This document shows positions 1 through 8,589 of a stretch of DNA of 64,000 nt, one piece after another. The notes under the pieces are model-generated. The model ran no database searches. It was not told where the DNA came from and was given only the letters and a program-made list of their open reading frames with translations. Position 1 is the first letter of the stretch, and each line of letters begins with the position of its first letter. The stretch comes from Actinoallomurus bryophytorum (lineage in GTDB: Bacteria > Actinomycetota > Actinomycetes > Streptosporangiales > Streptosporangiaceae). The stretch covers positions 930,001 through 994,000 of the forward strand of contig NZ_VFOZ01000002.1 of NCBI RefSeq assembly GCF_006716425.1, in the 5' to 3' direction. The position numbers and the translations under genes were made by a program.

Positions 1-1
1 C

Positions 2-61
2 GGAGACGTGCTGATCGACACTATCGGGACCCTCAAGAACGGAGCGGTGAGCGCCCGATGA
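2..61 (+). CDS. C-terminal end of an upstream gene (partial)
   Basis: An open frame enters from the left edge and ends in TGA at 59-61. That stop overlaps the ATG of the next gene as ATGA, the usual sign of translational coupling. Only 19 residues are visible (ending NGAVSAR), too few to assign a family. Coupling to the dehydrogenase, DUF2088 and acyltransferase genes suggests it belongs to the same operon. Confidence 0.55.
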   Translation, partial: GDVLIDTIGTLKNGAVSAR

Positions 62-1254
62 TCCTCGCGCTCGAATACCACCGGTCGCCGGGCCGGTTCA
101 TCGCCGCTCGCAGCCTGACCGCCACCAAGCTCGGCGGGCGCATGAGCGGCATGATCGCCGGCAACGTCTCGCCGCTGCGCCTGATCAACCGCCAGGCGCC
201 CGAGCTGCCCGGCGAGGGCTGGACCCGGGTGACGCCACGGCTGTCCGGCATCTGCGGCTCCGACCTCGGGCTGCTGACCGGGCGTTCCTCCCCGTACCTG
301 TCCCCGATGACCTCGATGCCGTTCGTCCCCGGCCACGAGGTCGTCGGCGAGACCCAGGACGACCTGCCCGGCATGCCCAAGGGCACGCGGGTGGTCATGG
401 ACCCGGTGCTGTCCTGCGTCGCCCGCGGCACCCCGGAGTGCCGTTGGTGCGCGTCGGGCCATCAGAGCCGCTGTGACCACATCACCACCGGCCGCATCTC
501 GGCCGGCCTGCAGACCGGCAGCTGCGCCGACACCGGCGGCGGCTGGAGCCGGCAGTTCGTCGCGCACGCCAGCCAGCTGCACGCGGTGCCGGACGAGCTT
601 CCGGACGAGCGCGCGGTGCTGGCCGAGCCACTCGCCTGCGCGGTCCACTCGGTACGCCGCGTGAAGGTCGCGCCCGGTTCCACCGCAGTGATCATCGGGG
701 CGGGCACCGTCGGCCTGCTCACGCTGCTGGCGCTGCGCGAGCTCACCGAGGTCGGTGCGGTGTACGTCGTCGCCAAGCACGGTCACCAGCAGGAGAAGGC
801 CAAGGCCCTGGGCGCGACCGCGGTCATCGAGCCGCGCAAGGCGATCCGCGCGCTGCGGCGCGTCACGGCCGCGCGGATGCACACGCCCGAGATCGGCGGC
901 GACTTCCTGCTGGGCGGCGTCGACGTCGCCTTCGAGTGCACCGGCGGTTCGAGCGGCCTGGACACCTCGCTGCGGCTCGTACGCGCGGGTGGCACGGTCG
1001 TCGTGTCCGGCATGCCGAACGGCGGGGTCGACCTGACGCCTCTGTGGTACCGCGAGCTGGAGCTCGTCGGGGCCTACTGCTCCGGCGCCGACGGGGCGGA
1101 CTTCGCCGACGCCATCAGGCTCGCCGGCACCGCGCCCCTCGACGGTTACGTCGGTACGACCTATCCCCTCGCCCGCTGGCGCGAGGCCATCAACCACGCT
1201 GCCGATGCGGGACGTCTCGGCACCGTCAAAGTCGCCTTTGATCCGGCCCGTTAG
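58..1254 (+). CDS. Zinc-dependent alcohol dehydrogenase (MDR family)
   Basis: This 398-residue protein is a medium-chain dehydrogenase/reductase that should oxidise or reduce an alcohol/aldehyde with NAD(P). Visible features are the catalytic zinc ligands Cys66 (GICGSD) and His93-Glu94 (GHEVVGE), four closely spaced structural-zinc cysteines at 120, 128, 131 and 139, and the Rossmann GAGTVG at 214-219. The ATG at 58 overlaps the preceding stop. The next gene starts 11 bp after the stop behind AGGAAGG. The neighbours (a LarA-like protein and PlsC) suggest a cytoplasmic step in a lipid- or hydroxyacid-related pathway, but the substrate cannot be read from the sequence. Confidence 0.88.
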   Translation: MILALEYHRSPGRFIAARSLTATKLGGRMSGMIAGNVSPLRLINRQAPELPGEGWTRVTPRLSGICGSDLGLLTGRSSPYLSPMTSMPFVPGHEVVGETQDDLPGMPKGTRVVMDPVLSCVARGTPECRWCASGHQSRCDHITTGRISAGLQTGSCADTGGGWSRQFVAHASQLHAVPDELPDERAVLAEPLACAVHSVRRVKVAPGSTAVIIGAGTVGLLTLLALRELTEVGAVYVVAKHGHQQEKAKALGATAVIEPRKAIRALRRVTAARMHTPEIGGDFLLGGVDVAFECTGGSSGLDTSLRLVRAGGTVVVSGMPNGGVDLTPLWYRELELVGAYCSGADGADFADAIRLAGTAPLDGYVGTTYPLARWREAINHAADAGRLGTVKVAFDPAR

Positions 1255-1265
1255 GAAGGTTACGA

Positions 1266-2843
1266 GTGAGCAGACCAGGCTTCGTACTCGACGTGGATGA
1301 GCGGACTCCACCGCTGCTCATGCACCAGGGTGAGGGCTTCCGGCTGGAGCGGTTGCCGCTCGGGGCGAAGGTCATCTACCCGCCGGACTCCCTGCCCGGG
1401 ATCCGGAACGTCGACGCCGCCATCCGGCACGCGCTGCTCAACCCGCACGGCACCGAACCGCTCCCCGAGCTGCTGACGCCCGGGATGCGGCTGACCATCG
1501 TCTTCGACGACCTGTCGCTGCCGCTGCCACAGATGCAGACACCGGACGTACGCCAGCGCATCATCGAGCAGGTGCTCGAGATGGCCGCGGCCAAGGGCGT
1601 CGACGACGTGGAGCTGATCGCGGGCAACGCGCTGCACCGCCGGATGACCCCGGCCGAGCTGAGGCGCACCGTCGGTGACCGCGTCTTCCAGGCGTTCTTC
1701 CCCGAGCACCTGAAGAACCATGACGCGGAAGACCACGACAACCTCCTGCACATGGGCAAGACCAAGCACGGTGAGGACGTCGAGATCAACCGTCGGGCCG
1801 CCGAGAGCGACCTGATCGTCTACGTCAACATCACGCTCACCGCGATGAGCGGCGGGTCCAAGTCGGTCTCGGTCGGCCTGGCGAGCTACAAGAGCCTCAA
1901 GCACCACCACAACGTGCACACGCTTCGGCACTCGAACTCCTTCAACGACCCGCCGAACTCCGCGATGCACCACTCGTACGACCGGATGAAGGGCGTGATC
2001 GACGATCACGTCAAGGTCTTCACGGTCGAGACGACGGTCAACAACAACACGTTCCCCTCCTCGATGGGCTTCCTCAACAAGCGCGAGTGGGAGTGGAACG
2101 TCCGCGACCAGGCGTCCTACGTCGCGGTCAAGCGTGCCAACGAGCTGCTGCCGGCCAAGACCCGGCGCCGGATCTGGCAGTCGACCGCCGCGCCGTACGG
2201 GGTGACCGGCGTGCACGCCGGCGAGCAGTCCGAGGTGCACCCGCTGACGCTGGAGAACGTCCACCGCCAGCAGCTCACCGAGGTGAACGGCCAGTCCGAC
2301 GTGGCGATCTACGGGCTGCCCTACGTCTGCCCGTACAACGTCAACTCCGTGATGAACCCGATCCTGGTGATGTCGCTCGGGCTCGGCTACTTCTTCAACC
2401 TGTACAAGAACAAGCCGATCGTCCGGCAGGGCGGCGTGGCGATCTTCTACCACCCGGTGCCGAACGAGTTCCACCCGGTGCACCACCCGAGCTACATCGA
2501 CTTCTTCGAGGAGATCCTCACCGAGAGCACCGACCCGGTGCTGCTGGAGACCAAGTACGAGGAGCAGTTCGCCAACGACCCCTGGTACATCCAGCTCTAC
2601 CGGAACAGCTACGCCTACCACGGCGTGCACCCGTTCTACATGTGGTACTGGGGCGCTCACGCGCTGGAGCACCTGGGTGACGTGATCTTCGTGGGCGGCA
2701 ACCGGAAGACGACCTCCCGGATGGGCTTCCGCTCGGCCACGACTCTCGCGGACGCTCTGGAGATGGCCAAGGACACGGTCGGCTCCAGCCCGTCGATCAC
2801 CTACCAGCACGCCCCGCCGCTCACGCTGGCGGACGTGCGATGA
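1266..2843 (+). CDS. LarA N-terminal domain/DUF2088 family protein
   Basis: This 525-residue protein resembles the lactate racemase (LarA) fold, whose members bind a nickel-pincer nucleotide and racemise or epimerise 2-hydroxyacids. Visible matches are FDDLSLPLP near 80-88, where LarA has its DD-T-P loop, the histidine in GNALHRRM near 124, GGSKSVSVG at 196-204 with Lys199 where LarA carries the cofactor lysine, and a histidine run at 213-215. It is about 100 residues longer than classical LarA. The GTG start follows AGGAAGG by a few bases and the stop overlaps plsC. No larB/larC/larE cofactor genes are in view, so nickel-pincer use is an inference and a non-racemase role is possible. Confidence 0.72.
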   Translation: MSRPGFVLDVDERTPPLLMHQGEGFRLERLPLGAKVIYPPDSLPGIRNVDAAIRHALLNPHGTEPLPELLTPGMRLTIVFDDLSLPLPQMQTPDVRQRIIEQVLEMAAAKGVDDVELIAGNALHRRMTPAELRRTVGDRVFQAFFPEHLKNHDAEDHDNLLHMGKTKHGEDVEINRRAAESDLIVYVNITLTAMSGGSKSVSVGLASYKSLKHHHNVHTLRHSNSFNDPPNSAMHHSYDRMKGVIDDHVKVFTVETTVNNNTFPSSMGFLNKREWEWNVRDQASYVAVKRANELLPAKTRRRIWQSTAAPYGVTGVHAGEQSEVHPLTLENVHRQQLTEVNGQSDVAIYGLPYVCPYNVNSVMNPILVMSLGLGYFFNLYKNKPIVRQGGVAIFYHPVPNEFHPVHHPSYIDFFEEILTESTDPVLLETKYEEQFANDPWYIQLYRNSYAYHGVHPFYMWYWGAHALEHLGDVIFVGGNRKTTSRMGFRSATTLADALEMAKDTVGSSPSITYQHAPPLTLADVR

Positions 2844-3805
2844 GCCTCCGCAGGGAGGTCCGGCTGCTGCGTCATGGGCGGGACTGGCGGGGTCGCTCCA
2901 CGGTGCCGCAGTCGGCCGAGCCGCACATGATCGAGCAGGAGGGACGCGACTTCCCCACCGCCTGGGCACGTACGCGGGTGGCCGTGGCGGTCCGGTCCGG
3001 TCTGCGCCGTACGCTGCTCAAGCCGGTCGCGTTCCGCCAGACGACGCCGGTGATCGAGGGCACCGAATACCTCGACGGCGTGCGCGGACCGGTGGTGTTC
3101 GTGGCGAACCACTCCAGCCACCTGGACACCCCGCTGATCCTCGGCTCGCTGCCGGAGCGGTTCGCCGACCGCGTCGCGGTCGGCGCGGCGTCGGACTACT
3201 TCTTCGACGTCCGCTGGCGCGCGACACTGACGGCGATCTTCTTCAACGCGTTCCCGGTCGAGCGGTACGGCTCGCGACGGCTGCGCAGCCTCGCCCTGGA
3301 CCTCGTGGACGACGGGTGGAGCCTGCTGCTCTACCCCGAGGGCACGCGTTCCGAGGACGGCTGGATCAACCCGTTCAAGCTCGGCGCCGCGATGCTGTGC
3401 GTGACCAAGGGCATCCCGTGCGTGCCGATCGCACTGCGGGGTTCGTACGCCGCGATGCCGCGGGGACGCAACTGGCCTCAGCCGGGCAAGCCGCGCGTCA
3501 CCGTACGCTACGGCCGCCCGCTCGTCCCGGAGGAGGGCGAGGACGTACGCGCCTTCCGTGTGCGGATGGCCAAGGCGGTCAGCCAGCTCGCGGCCGAGGA
3601 GGATCTCGGCTGGTACGGCGCCCTGCGCGCCGCCGCCGACGACGCCCTCGAGCTGCCGGGCGGTGCCCGCCCGGTCCGCCCGGGCGCGCTCGCGAACCAG
3701 GACGGCGGGCAGAACGGGTCGGGCGACCAGGTGTCGCACTGGCGCCGCATCTGGGCGTCGACCCAGCCGCTGTCCGACAAGCGCCGCAAGGTCTGGCGCG
3801 ACTGA
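2840..3805 (+). CDS. 1-acyl-sn-glycerol-3-phosphate acyltransferase (PlsC family)
   Basis: This 321-residue membrane-associated acyltransferase should transfer an acyl chain to lysophosphatidate or a related acceptor. The catalytic HX4D box is NHSSHLD at 90-96, followed by FPVERYG and the acceptor-binding YPEGTR block, in the normal PlsC order. The ATG overlaps the upstream TGA (ATGA), so it is co-translated with the DUF2088 gene. A perfect 20-bp hairpin follows the stop and ends the operon. The roughly 65-residue N-terminal extension and basic C-terminal tail are longer than in minimal PlsC. The acceptor could be a lipid other than phosphatidate precursors. Confidence 0.85.
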   Translation: MSLRREVRLLRHGRDWRGRSTVPQSAEPHMIEQEGRDFPTAWARTRVAVAVRSGLRRTLLKPVAFRQTTPVIEGTEYLDGVRGPVVFVANHSSHLDTPLILGSLPERFADRVAVGAASDYFFDVRWRATLTAIFFNAFPVERYGSRRLRSLALDLVDDGWSLLLYPEGTRSEDGWINPFKLGAAMLCVTKGIPCVPIALRGSYAAMPRGRNWPQPGKPRVTVRYGRPLVPEEGEDVRAFRVRMAKAVSQLAAEEDLGWYGALRAAADDALELPGGARPVRPGALANQDGGQNGSGDQVSHWRRIWASTQPLSDKRRKVWRD

Positions 3806-3809
3806 CGCC

Positions 3810-3850
3810 GGAACGAGGGTGGCCTCCGCCGCGGAGGCCACCCTCGTTCC
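3810..3850. terminator. Rho-independent-type hairpin after plsC operon
   Basis: Two perfectly complementary 20-bp arms (3810-3829 and 3831-3850) start 4 bp after the acyltransferase stop. There is no long T-run, as is common in high-GC actinobacteria. It separates the first operon from the PNPOx-like gene. Confidence 0.8.
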
Positions 3851-3966
3851 GTTCATGGCCGCCGCGTGTTCCCGGCGGACACGGGGGCACGACCGGGCGA
3901 CGAGTCCTACACGACGCGTGAAGCGCGCGATCTGATCGGGCGCGGCCGGACAGGGGGACACCTGAC

Positions 3967-4440
3967 ATGGATGAGCCGCAGGACCGCCTCCCCGCCGAGC
4001 TGGTCCGGGCCTTGGGCGACGACGCGCTCGGTCCACCGGACCAGCCCGCGTTCCTGCTCGTCACGACCGACGAGGACGGGGGCCCGCGGATCAGCATGCT
4101 CAGCGTCGGTGAGCTGCTCGTCCACGACGAGCGGACCCTGCGGGTCGCGCTGTGGCCGGGTACCCGTACGGCCGGCAATCTCGGCCGCGGGGGCACCGCA
4201 CTCCTGGCCGCCGTCTCCCCCGGCTCGGTGACCTACGTGTGGACGCGCCCGGCCCGGCTGATCGTCCCGGAGGACGCCGGCCTGGAGTGCTTCGAGCTGA
4301 CGGCGACCGTCGCACGGGCGGACGCGCACGCGGGGATGCCGGTGACCAGCGGGATCACCTTCCGTGCCGAGGACCAGGAGCAGGCGGTGGCGTCCTGGCG
4401 GCGTCAGCGTGACCTACTCGCCGACGCCCGGCGAGAGTGA
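3967..4440 (+). CDS. Pyridoxamine 5'-phosphate oxidase-like split-barrel flavoprotein
   Basis: This 157-residue protein has the length and opening of PNPOx-like proteins, which bind FMN, F420 or haem. Near residue 20 it has the first strand typical of the fold (PAFLLVTTDEDGGPRISML), then a pattern of short strands with TAGNLGRGG near 63. The ATG at 3967 follows a G-rich Shine-Dalgarno stretch (AGGGGG) about 8 bp upstream. No catalytic residues can be named. It sits alone between the hairpin and the NmrA-like gene and may be co-transcribed with the latter. Function is limited to probable cofactor binding or redox activity. Confidence 0.65.
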   Translation: MDEPQDRLPAELVRALGDDALGPPDQPAFLLVTTDEDGGPRISMLSVGELLVHDERTLRVALWPGTRTAGNLGRGGTALLAAVSPGSVTYVWTRPARLIVPEDAGLECFELTATVARADAHAGMPVTSGITFRAEDQEQAVASWRRQRDLLADARRE

Positions 4441-4498
4441 GACGCTCACTCGCGGCGGCCTTCGAGAACGGCTCGCGCCGAAAGCCGGGAGGCCGACC

Positions 4499-5353
4499 GT
4501 GACGACGCTGGTGACCGGGGCGACCGGCCACATCGGCCGGCTCGTCGTCGACCGGCTCGTCGAGGCGGGCGAGGACGTACGGGCACTGACCCGCGACCCG
4601 GCGCGCGCTGCGTTCCCCGCGGGCGTCACGGTGGTACGGGGCGATCTCACCGAACCCGGCACACTCGCCGAGGCCTTCCACGGCGTCGAGCGGCTCTACC
4701 TGTTCCCGGTCCCCGCGACGGCGCACGCCGTGGTCGGGCTCGCCCGGCGCGCCGGCGTGCGCCGCGTCGCCGTCCTGTCCTCCGGTGCCGTCACCGGCGG
4801 CGCCGACACGGACTTCCATCGCCTCGTGGAGCGGGCCGCCGAGGAGTCCGGGCTGGAGTGGACGCACGTACGCGCGGGTGAGTTCGCGCTGAACATGCTC
4901 TGGCTGTGGGGGCCGCTGATCCGCGCCGAACGCGTCGTCTACGACCCGTTTCCCGATATCGGCCGGTACCCGACGCACGAGGCGGACATCGCCGACGTCG
5001 CCGCGACCGTGCTGCTCGAGGACGGCCACGCCGGCGCCGCGTACGACGTGACCGGACCGGACCCGATCGGCCACCGCGGCCAGATCCAGAGAATAGCGGC
5101 GGCCATCGGCGAGGACATCCGGCTCGTGGTCGTCGAACCCGAGGAGGCACGCGAGCGGTACCTCCGCCCGGGTGGCCTCGCCGCCGCCAACGCCAGGTTC
5201 CTCCTCGGGCTCGATGACGGCGACGAACCCCTGACCGTCCTGCCGTACGCGCCCCCGTCGGAGATGGGGCCCCCGACCGCCGAGGCCGTCACCGGCCGGC
5301 CGGGGCGCTCCTTCACTCAATGGGTACACGACCACGCCGACGACTTCCGCTGA
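4499..5353 (+). CDS. NmrA-like atypical SDR / NAD(P)-binding protein
   Basis: This 284-residue protein opens with LVTGATGHIG, the TGxTGxxG dinucleotide motif of atypical SDRs. It keeps the family's pattern of SSGAVTG and HEADIADV blocks but lacks the YxxxK catalytic pair, as in NmrA-type sensors and quinone reductases. The GTG at 4499 was chosen because GGGAGG (4487-4492) sits 6 bp upstream. The open frame runs back to 4364, but those upstream codons overlap the previous gene and have no ribosome site. It lies 58 bp after the PNPOx-like gene. A role in binding NAD(P)H or reducing small carbonyls or quinones is inferred. Confidence 0.8.
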   Translation: MTTLVTGATGHIGRLVVDRLVEAGEDVRALTRDPARAAFPAGVTVVRGDLTEPGTLAEAFHGVERLYLFPVPATAHAVVGLARRAGVRRVAVLSSGAVTGGADTDFHRLVERAAEESGLEWTHVRAGEFALNMLWLWGPLIRAERVVYDPFPDIGRYPTHEADIADVAATVLLEDGHAGAAYDVTGPDPIGHRGQIQRIAAAIGEDIRLVVVEPEEARERYLRPGGLAAANARFLLGLDDGDEPLTVLPYAPPSEMGPPTAEAVTGRPGRSFTQWVHDHADDFR

Positions 5354-5402
5354 GCCGCCGGCCATGCGCCTCGATCACGTGGCCGCGCCAGAGCCCGGCA
5401 CC

Positions 5403-6545
5403 TCAGGCCAGGCTGGTGCGCAGGCTCGTGACGCGGTTGCGCGCGGCGTCGAACGTCGTCTGGCTGAGCTGTCCGTTCCGCAGTGCGTTGGCCAGGCCGG
5501 TCAGTGCGTTCTTGCCGTTGGTGGGGCTCTCCCCGCACACGAGGAGCAGGTCCATTCCCGCCTTGGCGGCCGACACCGCGCGCTGTGCCGTCGTGCCGAA
5601 GTTGGACAGGCCGTTCGCGGTCAGGGAGTCGGTGATCGTGACTCCCTTGAAGCCGAGGCGGCCACGCAGCTCGTTCTGGATGATGGTCGAGGACAGGCCG
5701 GCCGGGAAGTCGGGGTCGAGTGCCGGGTAGGTGGCCCACGACAGCATGACGAGCTTGACGCCCGCGCTGATCGCCGGAGTGTACGGCGCCTCGTCCACGG
5801 AGCGCAGGGTGGAGGCGGAGGCGGTGAGCGTCACCGGCTTGGAGTCGGTGTTCTGGCTCGCGGTCGCCGACCCGAGGCCGGGGAAGTGCTTGGCGGCCGC
5901 CGCCACCTTGTACGCCTGCTGCGCCGTGATGAAGGCGCTGCCGAGCTGCCCGCAGACGGCCGGGTCCTTGCTGTAGGACCGCCCGTACTGGTCCTCGAAG
6001 TCGCCGGCGGTGCGGTACACGTCGAGGACCGGGGCGAGGTTGACGTTCATGCCGACGCTGGCGAGGAGCTGGCCGGCCACGTCGCCGGCGTCACTGGCGG
6101 CCGAGAGCGGGTCGGACGACTGGCCGATCTGCTTCTCCGACATCGTCGGGCCGCCCGGCAGCCGTCGCACCTGGCCGCCCTCCTGGTCGGTCATCAGCAG
6201 GAGCGGCGCGGTGACCGGGCTGGAGCGGTTGGCCGCCTTCAGGTCCTCGCACACCGAGTTGATCTGGTTCAGGCTGGAGATGTTGTCGCCGAAGAAGATG
6301 ACGCCGGCCGCTCTCCCGGCGGTGATCGCGTCGAATATGGCCTGCGGTACCGCCGTGCCCGAGTAGGAGTAGATGATCCGCTGCCCGGCCTGCTGCTCGG
6401 GGGTCAGGGTCGCCGCCGGTGCCACGCTTCGTACGGCGGCGCGCGCGGTGCCGGTCAGGCCGAGGGTGGCGAACGCGGCACCGGCGCCGGCGATCATCGC
6501 GGTGCGCCGGGTCATGGAGTTGTCGTTCATCGCGTGTGCGCGCAC
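5403..6545 (-). CDS. Secreted glycoside hydrolase family 3 protein (NagZ-like, altered acid/base loop)
   Basis: This 380-residue exported protein has a twin-arginine signal (MTRRTAMIAG at 11-20, Ala-rich to ALA/ARA near 36). GH3/beta-N-acetylhexosaminidase landmarks are DQEGG near 120, KHFPGLG at 219-225 and the nucleophile aspartate in TITDSL (Asp306). NagZ enzymes normally have an Asp-x-His dyad after KHFPG. Here the equivalent loop reads NTDSK, so the histidine appears to be replaced by Lys236. The substrate is probably a cell-wall or chitin-derived N-acetylhexosaminide, but activity may differ from NagZ. The start is GTG 6545 or ATG 6530. It lies 57 bp before a convergent gene. Confidence 0.85.
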   Translation of the reverse strand: MRAHAMNDNSMTRRTAMIAGAGAAFATLGLTGTARAAVRSVAPAATLTPEQQAGQRIIYSYSGTAVPQAIFDAITAGRAAGVIFFGDNISSLNQINSVCEDLKAANRSSPVTAPLLLMTDQEGGQVRRLPGGPTMSEKQIGQSSDPLSAASDAGDVAGQLLASVGMNVNLAPVLDVYRTAGDFEDQYGRSYSKDPAVCGQLGSAFITAQQAYKVAAAAKHFPGLGSATASQNTDSKPVTLTASASTLRSVDEAPYTPAISAGVKLVMLSWATYPALDPDFPAGLSSTIIQNELRGRLGFKGVTITDSLTANGLSNFGTTAQRAVSAAKAGMDLLLVCGESPTNGKNALTGLANALRNGQLSQTTFDAARNRVTSLRTSLA

Positions 6546-6680
6546 GGGCTCCGGTAATGGCGCCGGAGGGGATGCGCTGCCTCTCTTCCTCTGTGGTCTC
6601 GCCGCGGAGCGGCGGTGCGGGGGCCTCGGCTCACGCCGGGGGGAGAATGCCTCGGGCCGGACGGGTCCGGCGTCATGGGC

Positions 6681-7520
6681 TCAGCCGTTCGCCAGCGCCT
6701 GGACGCGCGAGTAGTCGCCGTTGAAGTAGTCCTGGTCACCGGGGAAGGTGCCCGCGTCGGCGAACTGCCAGATCGTCTGGAAGCCCCAGTTGTAGGGCAT
6801 CGGGCCGGGAGAGCCGTTGTAGTTGGCGAGCATCAGCGGGTTGGTGGAGGAGAAGTCGCCCGTGTTGCCGGTGCACTGGCTCCACCAGCTGGTCGCCGTG
6901 TAGATGACCGGCCAGCGGCTGGTCTTGGCGTGGTACTCGTTGCTGAAGGAGAGGATCCAGTTGACCATGCCGGAGGCGGACAGCCCGTAGCAGGCCGCGC
7001 CGTAGGGGTTCCACTCCATGTCGAGCATGCCGGGGAATGTCTTGCCGTCCCTGGACCACCCGCCGCCGTGCGCGACGAAGTAGTCGGCCTGGGCCGCGCC
7101 GGACGAGGTGTTCGGCGTCGCGAAGTGGTACGCGCCGTGGACGAGACCCGCGTTGTACGCGCCGGTGTACTGCTGGCTGAAGTACGGGTTCGTGTAGTTG
7201 GTCGACTCGGTCGCCTTGGAGTAGGCGAACCTGGCGCCGTTGGCGGCGACCGCCGACCAGCTGACGTTGCCCTGCCAGCTGCTGACGTCGAGGCCGGGGG
7301 TCTGCGCGACGGCCGGCCGGAGCAGCACCTTGCCGGAATCCGGCACATGCCTGGCCACCTGGGAGCCGAGCCAGTCCCGCTCCGGATGGGTTACGGGGTC
7401 GGCCGAGGCGCCGGCGGGCTGGGCGGCGGCGAAGAGCGCACCGCACACCACGGTCGCGACCGAAAGGGCTGCCAGGCGGGACTTACGCCCCGTCCGGGGA
7501 GAGCGTCTGAGTAGTGCCAC
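6681..7520 (-). CDS. Secreted GH25 lysozyme (N,O-diacetylmuramidase)
   Basis: This 279-residue protein should cleave the MurNAc-GlcNAc bond of peptidoglycan outside the cell. The GH25 landmarks are GLDVSSWQG (Asp78), SKATES, GAYHFA, the catalytic LDMEW (Asp167, Glu169) and a terminal IWQFAD. A signal peptide with a basic start and Ala-rich core ends near ASA at 40. GTG 7520 was chosen because GGAGGA lies 5 bp upstream. An ATG further up (7577) has no such site. It runs in the same direction as the GH3 gene and both could act in wall turnover. Confidence 0.9.
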   Translation of the reverse strand: MALLRRSPRTGRKSRLAALSVATVVCGALFAAAQPAGASADPVTHPERDWLGSQVARHVPDSGKVLLRPAVAQTPGLDVSSWQGNVSWSAVAANGARFAYSKATESTNYTNPYFSQQYTGAYNAGLVHGAYHFATPNTSSGAAQADYFVAHGGGWSRDGKTFPGMLDMEWNPYGAACYGLSASGMVNWILSFSNEYHAKTSRWPVIYTATSWWSQCTGNTGDFSSTNPLMLANYNGSPGPMPYNWGFQTIWQFADAGTFPGDQDYFNGDYSRVQALANG

Positions 7521-7589
7521 GTGATCCTCCAAGGAGGGGGAGACCTGGGGACTGTCGTGCACTCCGCGGCCGGACACTCGCGCGGCCGG

Positions 7590-7619
7590 TCACGTCGGCG
7601 GGATACGGCGGATGGGCAT
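7590..7619 (-). other. Possible 9-codon leader ORF upstream of lysozyme
   Basis: In the 366-bp gap upstream of the lysozyme an ATG at 7619 is preceded by GGAAGGAG and opens a frame encoding MPIRRIPPT before TGA. The same leader region contains an AT-rich block (a GATAAT-like sequence near 7690-7700) that could be the promoter. Nothing else gene-like is seen between 7521 and 7886. Whether the leader is translated is inference. Confidence 0.3.
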
Positions 7620-7886
7620 GGCTCCTTCCGGTCGTACACCACACCCGCTAGTACGTAGATATCTTGCGCGGCGGCTCAGGAAAAGGTGGAAAATTATCCC
7701 AACTATCCGGGTCGGGTTGGTAGTTCTCCCCCACGCCCCAGGTCAGCGGGGCCGGACCGCTCCCGAGGGCCGGTGAAATTGGCCGGATCCGGCAGCCTCC
7801 GGCGTGTCACACGGTGACGGCCTTATCCAGGCTGCGATGGAGAGGCGGGCCCGCGCCGACCGGGCGTACGGCGTGCCGGCGAAGTC

Positions 7887-8516
7887 TCAGCGAACTCCGC
7901 GGGGACGGAACTGGATGCTGATCCGCGGCCCCGCCGGGCGCGCGGTCTTGGGGATCGCGTGCTCCCAGGTGCGCTGGCAGCTGCCGCCCATGACGATGAG
8001 GTCGCCGTGGCCGAGGTCGTGGCGCAGCGCGTGGCCGCCGCCGCGCGGGCGGAGCAGCAGGCTGCGCGGGGCACCGACCGAGACGATCGCGACCATGGTG
8101 TCCTCGGTGCTACCGCGTCCGATGCGGTCACCGTGCCAGGCCACGCTGTCCGCGCCGTCGCGGTAGAGGCACAGTCCGGCCGTACGGAACGGCTCGCCGA
8201 GCTCGTCGGCGTAGTGCGCGCCGAGCGCCTCCCTGGCGGCGAGGAGGACGGGGTCGGGAAGCGCCTCGTCCTCGTCGTAGAACTTCAGGAGCCGCGGGAC
8301 GTCGACGACACGGTCGTACATGTGCCGCCTCTCCGCATGCCACGGCACGGTCTCGGCCAGCCGGTCGAAAAGGGTGTCGGAGCCGGTGAGCCAGCCCGGC
8401 CGCAGGTCGATCCAGGCTCCGCGGTCGAGGACCGTGCGCCGTACCGACGAGCCGAGCTCACCCAGGCCGACCTCGTCGGCACAGTCCAGCAGCGAGCCCT
8501 GGAGCGCAAGCGTCAT
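7887..8516 (-). CDS. AlkB-family 2-oxoglutarate/Fe(II) dioxygenase
   Basis: This 209-residue protein should remove alkyl lesions from nucleic acid bases by oxidative dealkylation, using 2-oxoglutarate, O2 and iron. The iron triad is His128 and Asp130 (WHGD) with His186 (WEHA). The two arginines of the family's RxxxxxR signature are Arg198 and Arg204. DRIGRGS and SVGAPR blocks fit bacterial AlkB homologues. Length is normal. The gene is monocistronic, with gaps on both sides. Confidence 0.9.
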   Translation of the reverse strand: MTLALQGSLLDCADEVGLGELGSSVRRTVLDRGAWIDLRPGWLTGSDTLFDRLAETVPWHAERRHMYDRVVDVPRLLKFYDEDEALPDPVLLAAREALGAHYADELGEPFRTAGLCLYRDGADSVAWHGDRIGRGSTEDTMVAIVSVGAPRSLLLRPRGGGHALRHDLGHGDLIVMGGSCQRTWEHAIPKTARPAGPRISIQFRPRGVR

Positions 8517-8589
8517 GGCACCAGTGTACGCCCCAGTTCAAACAGGTGTTCGAAGACCCATGGGCTCGCGCGACCACGGCCGGGGAACG

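Noticed and set aside
1260-2969. 569-codon open frame antisense to the DUF2088 gene
   Set aside because: High-GC third-position effect; its sequence is low-complexity Arg/Val/His and the plus strand carries a recognisable protein.
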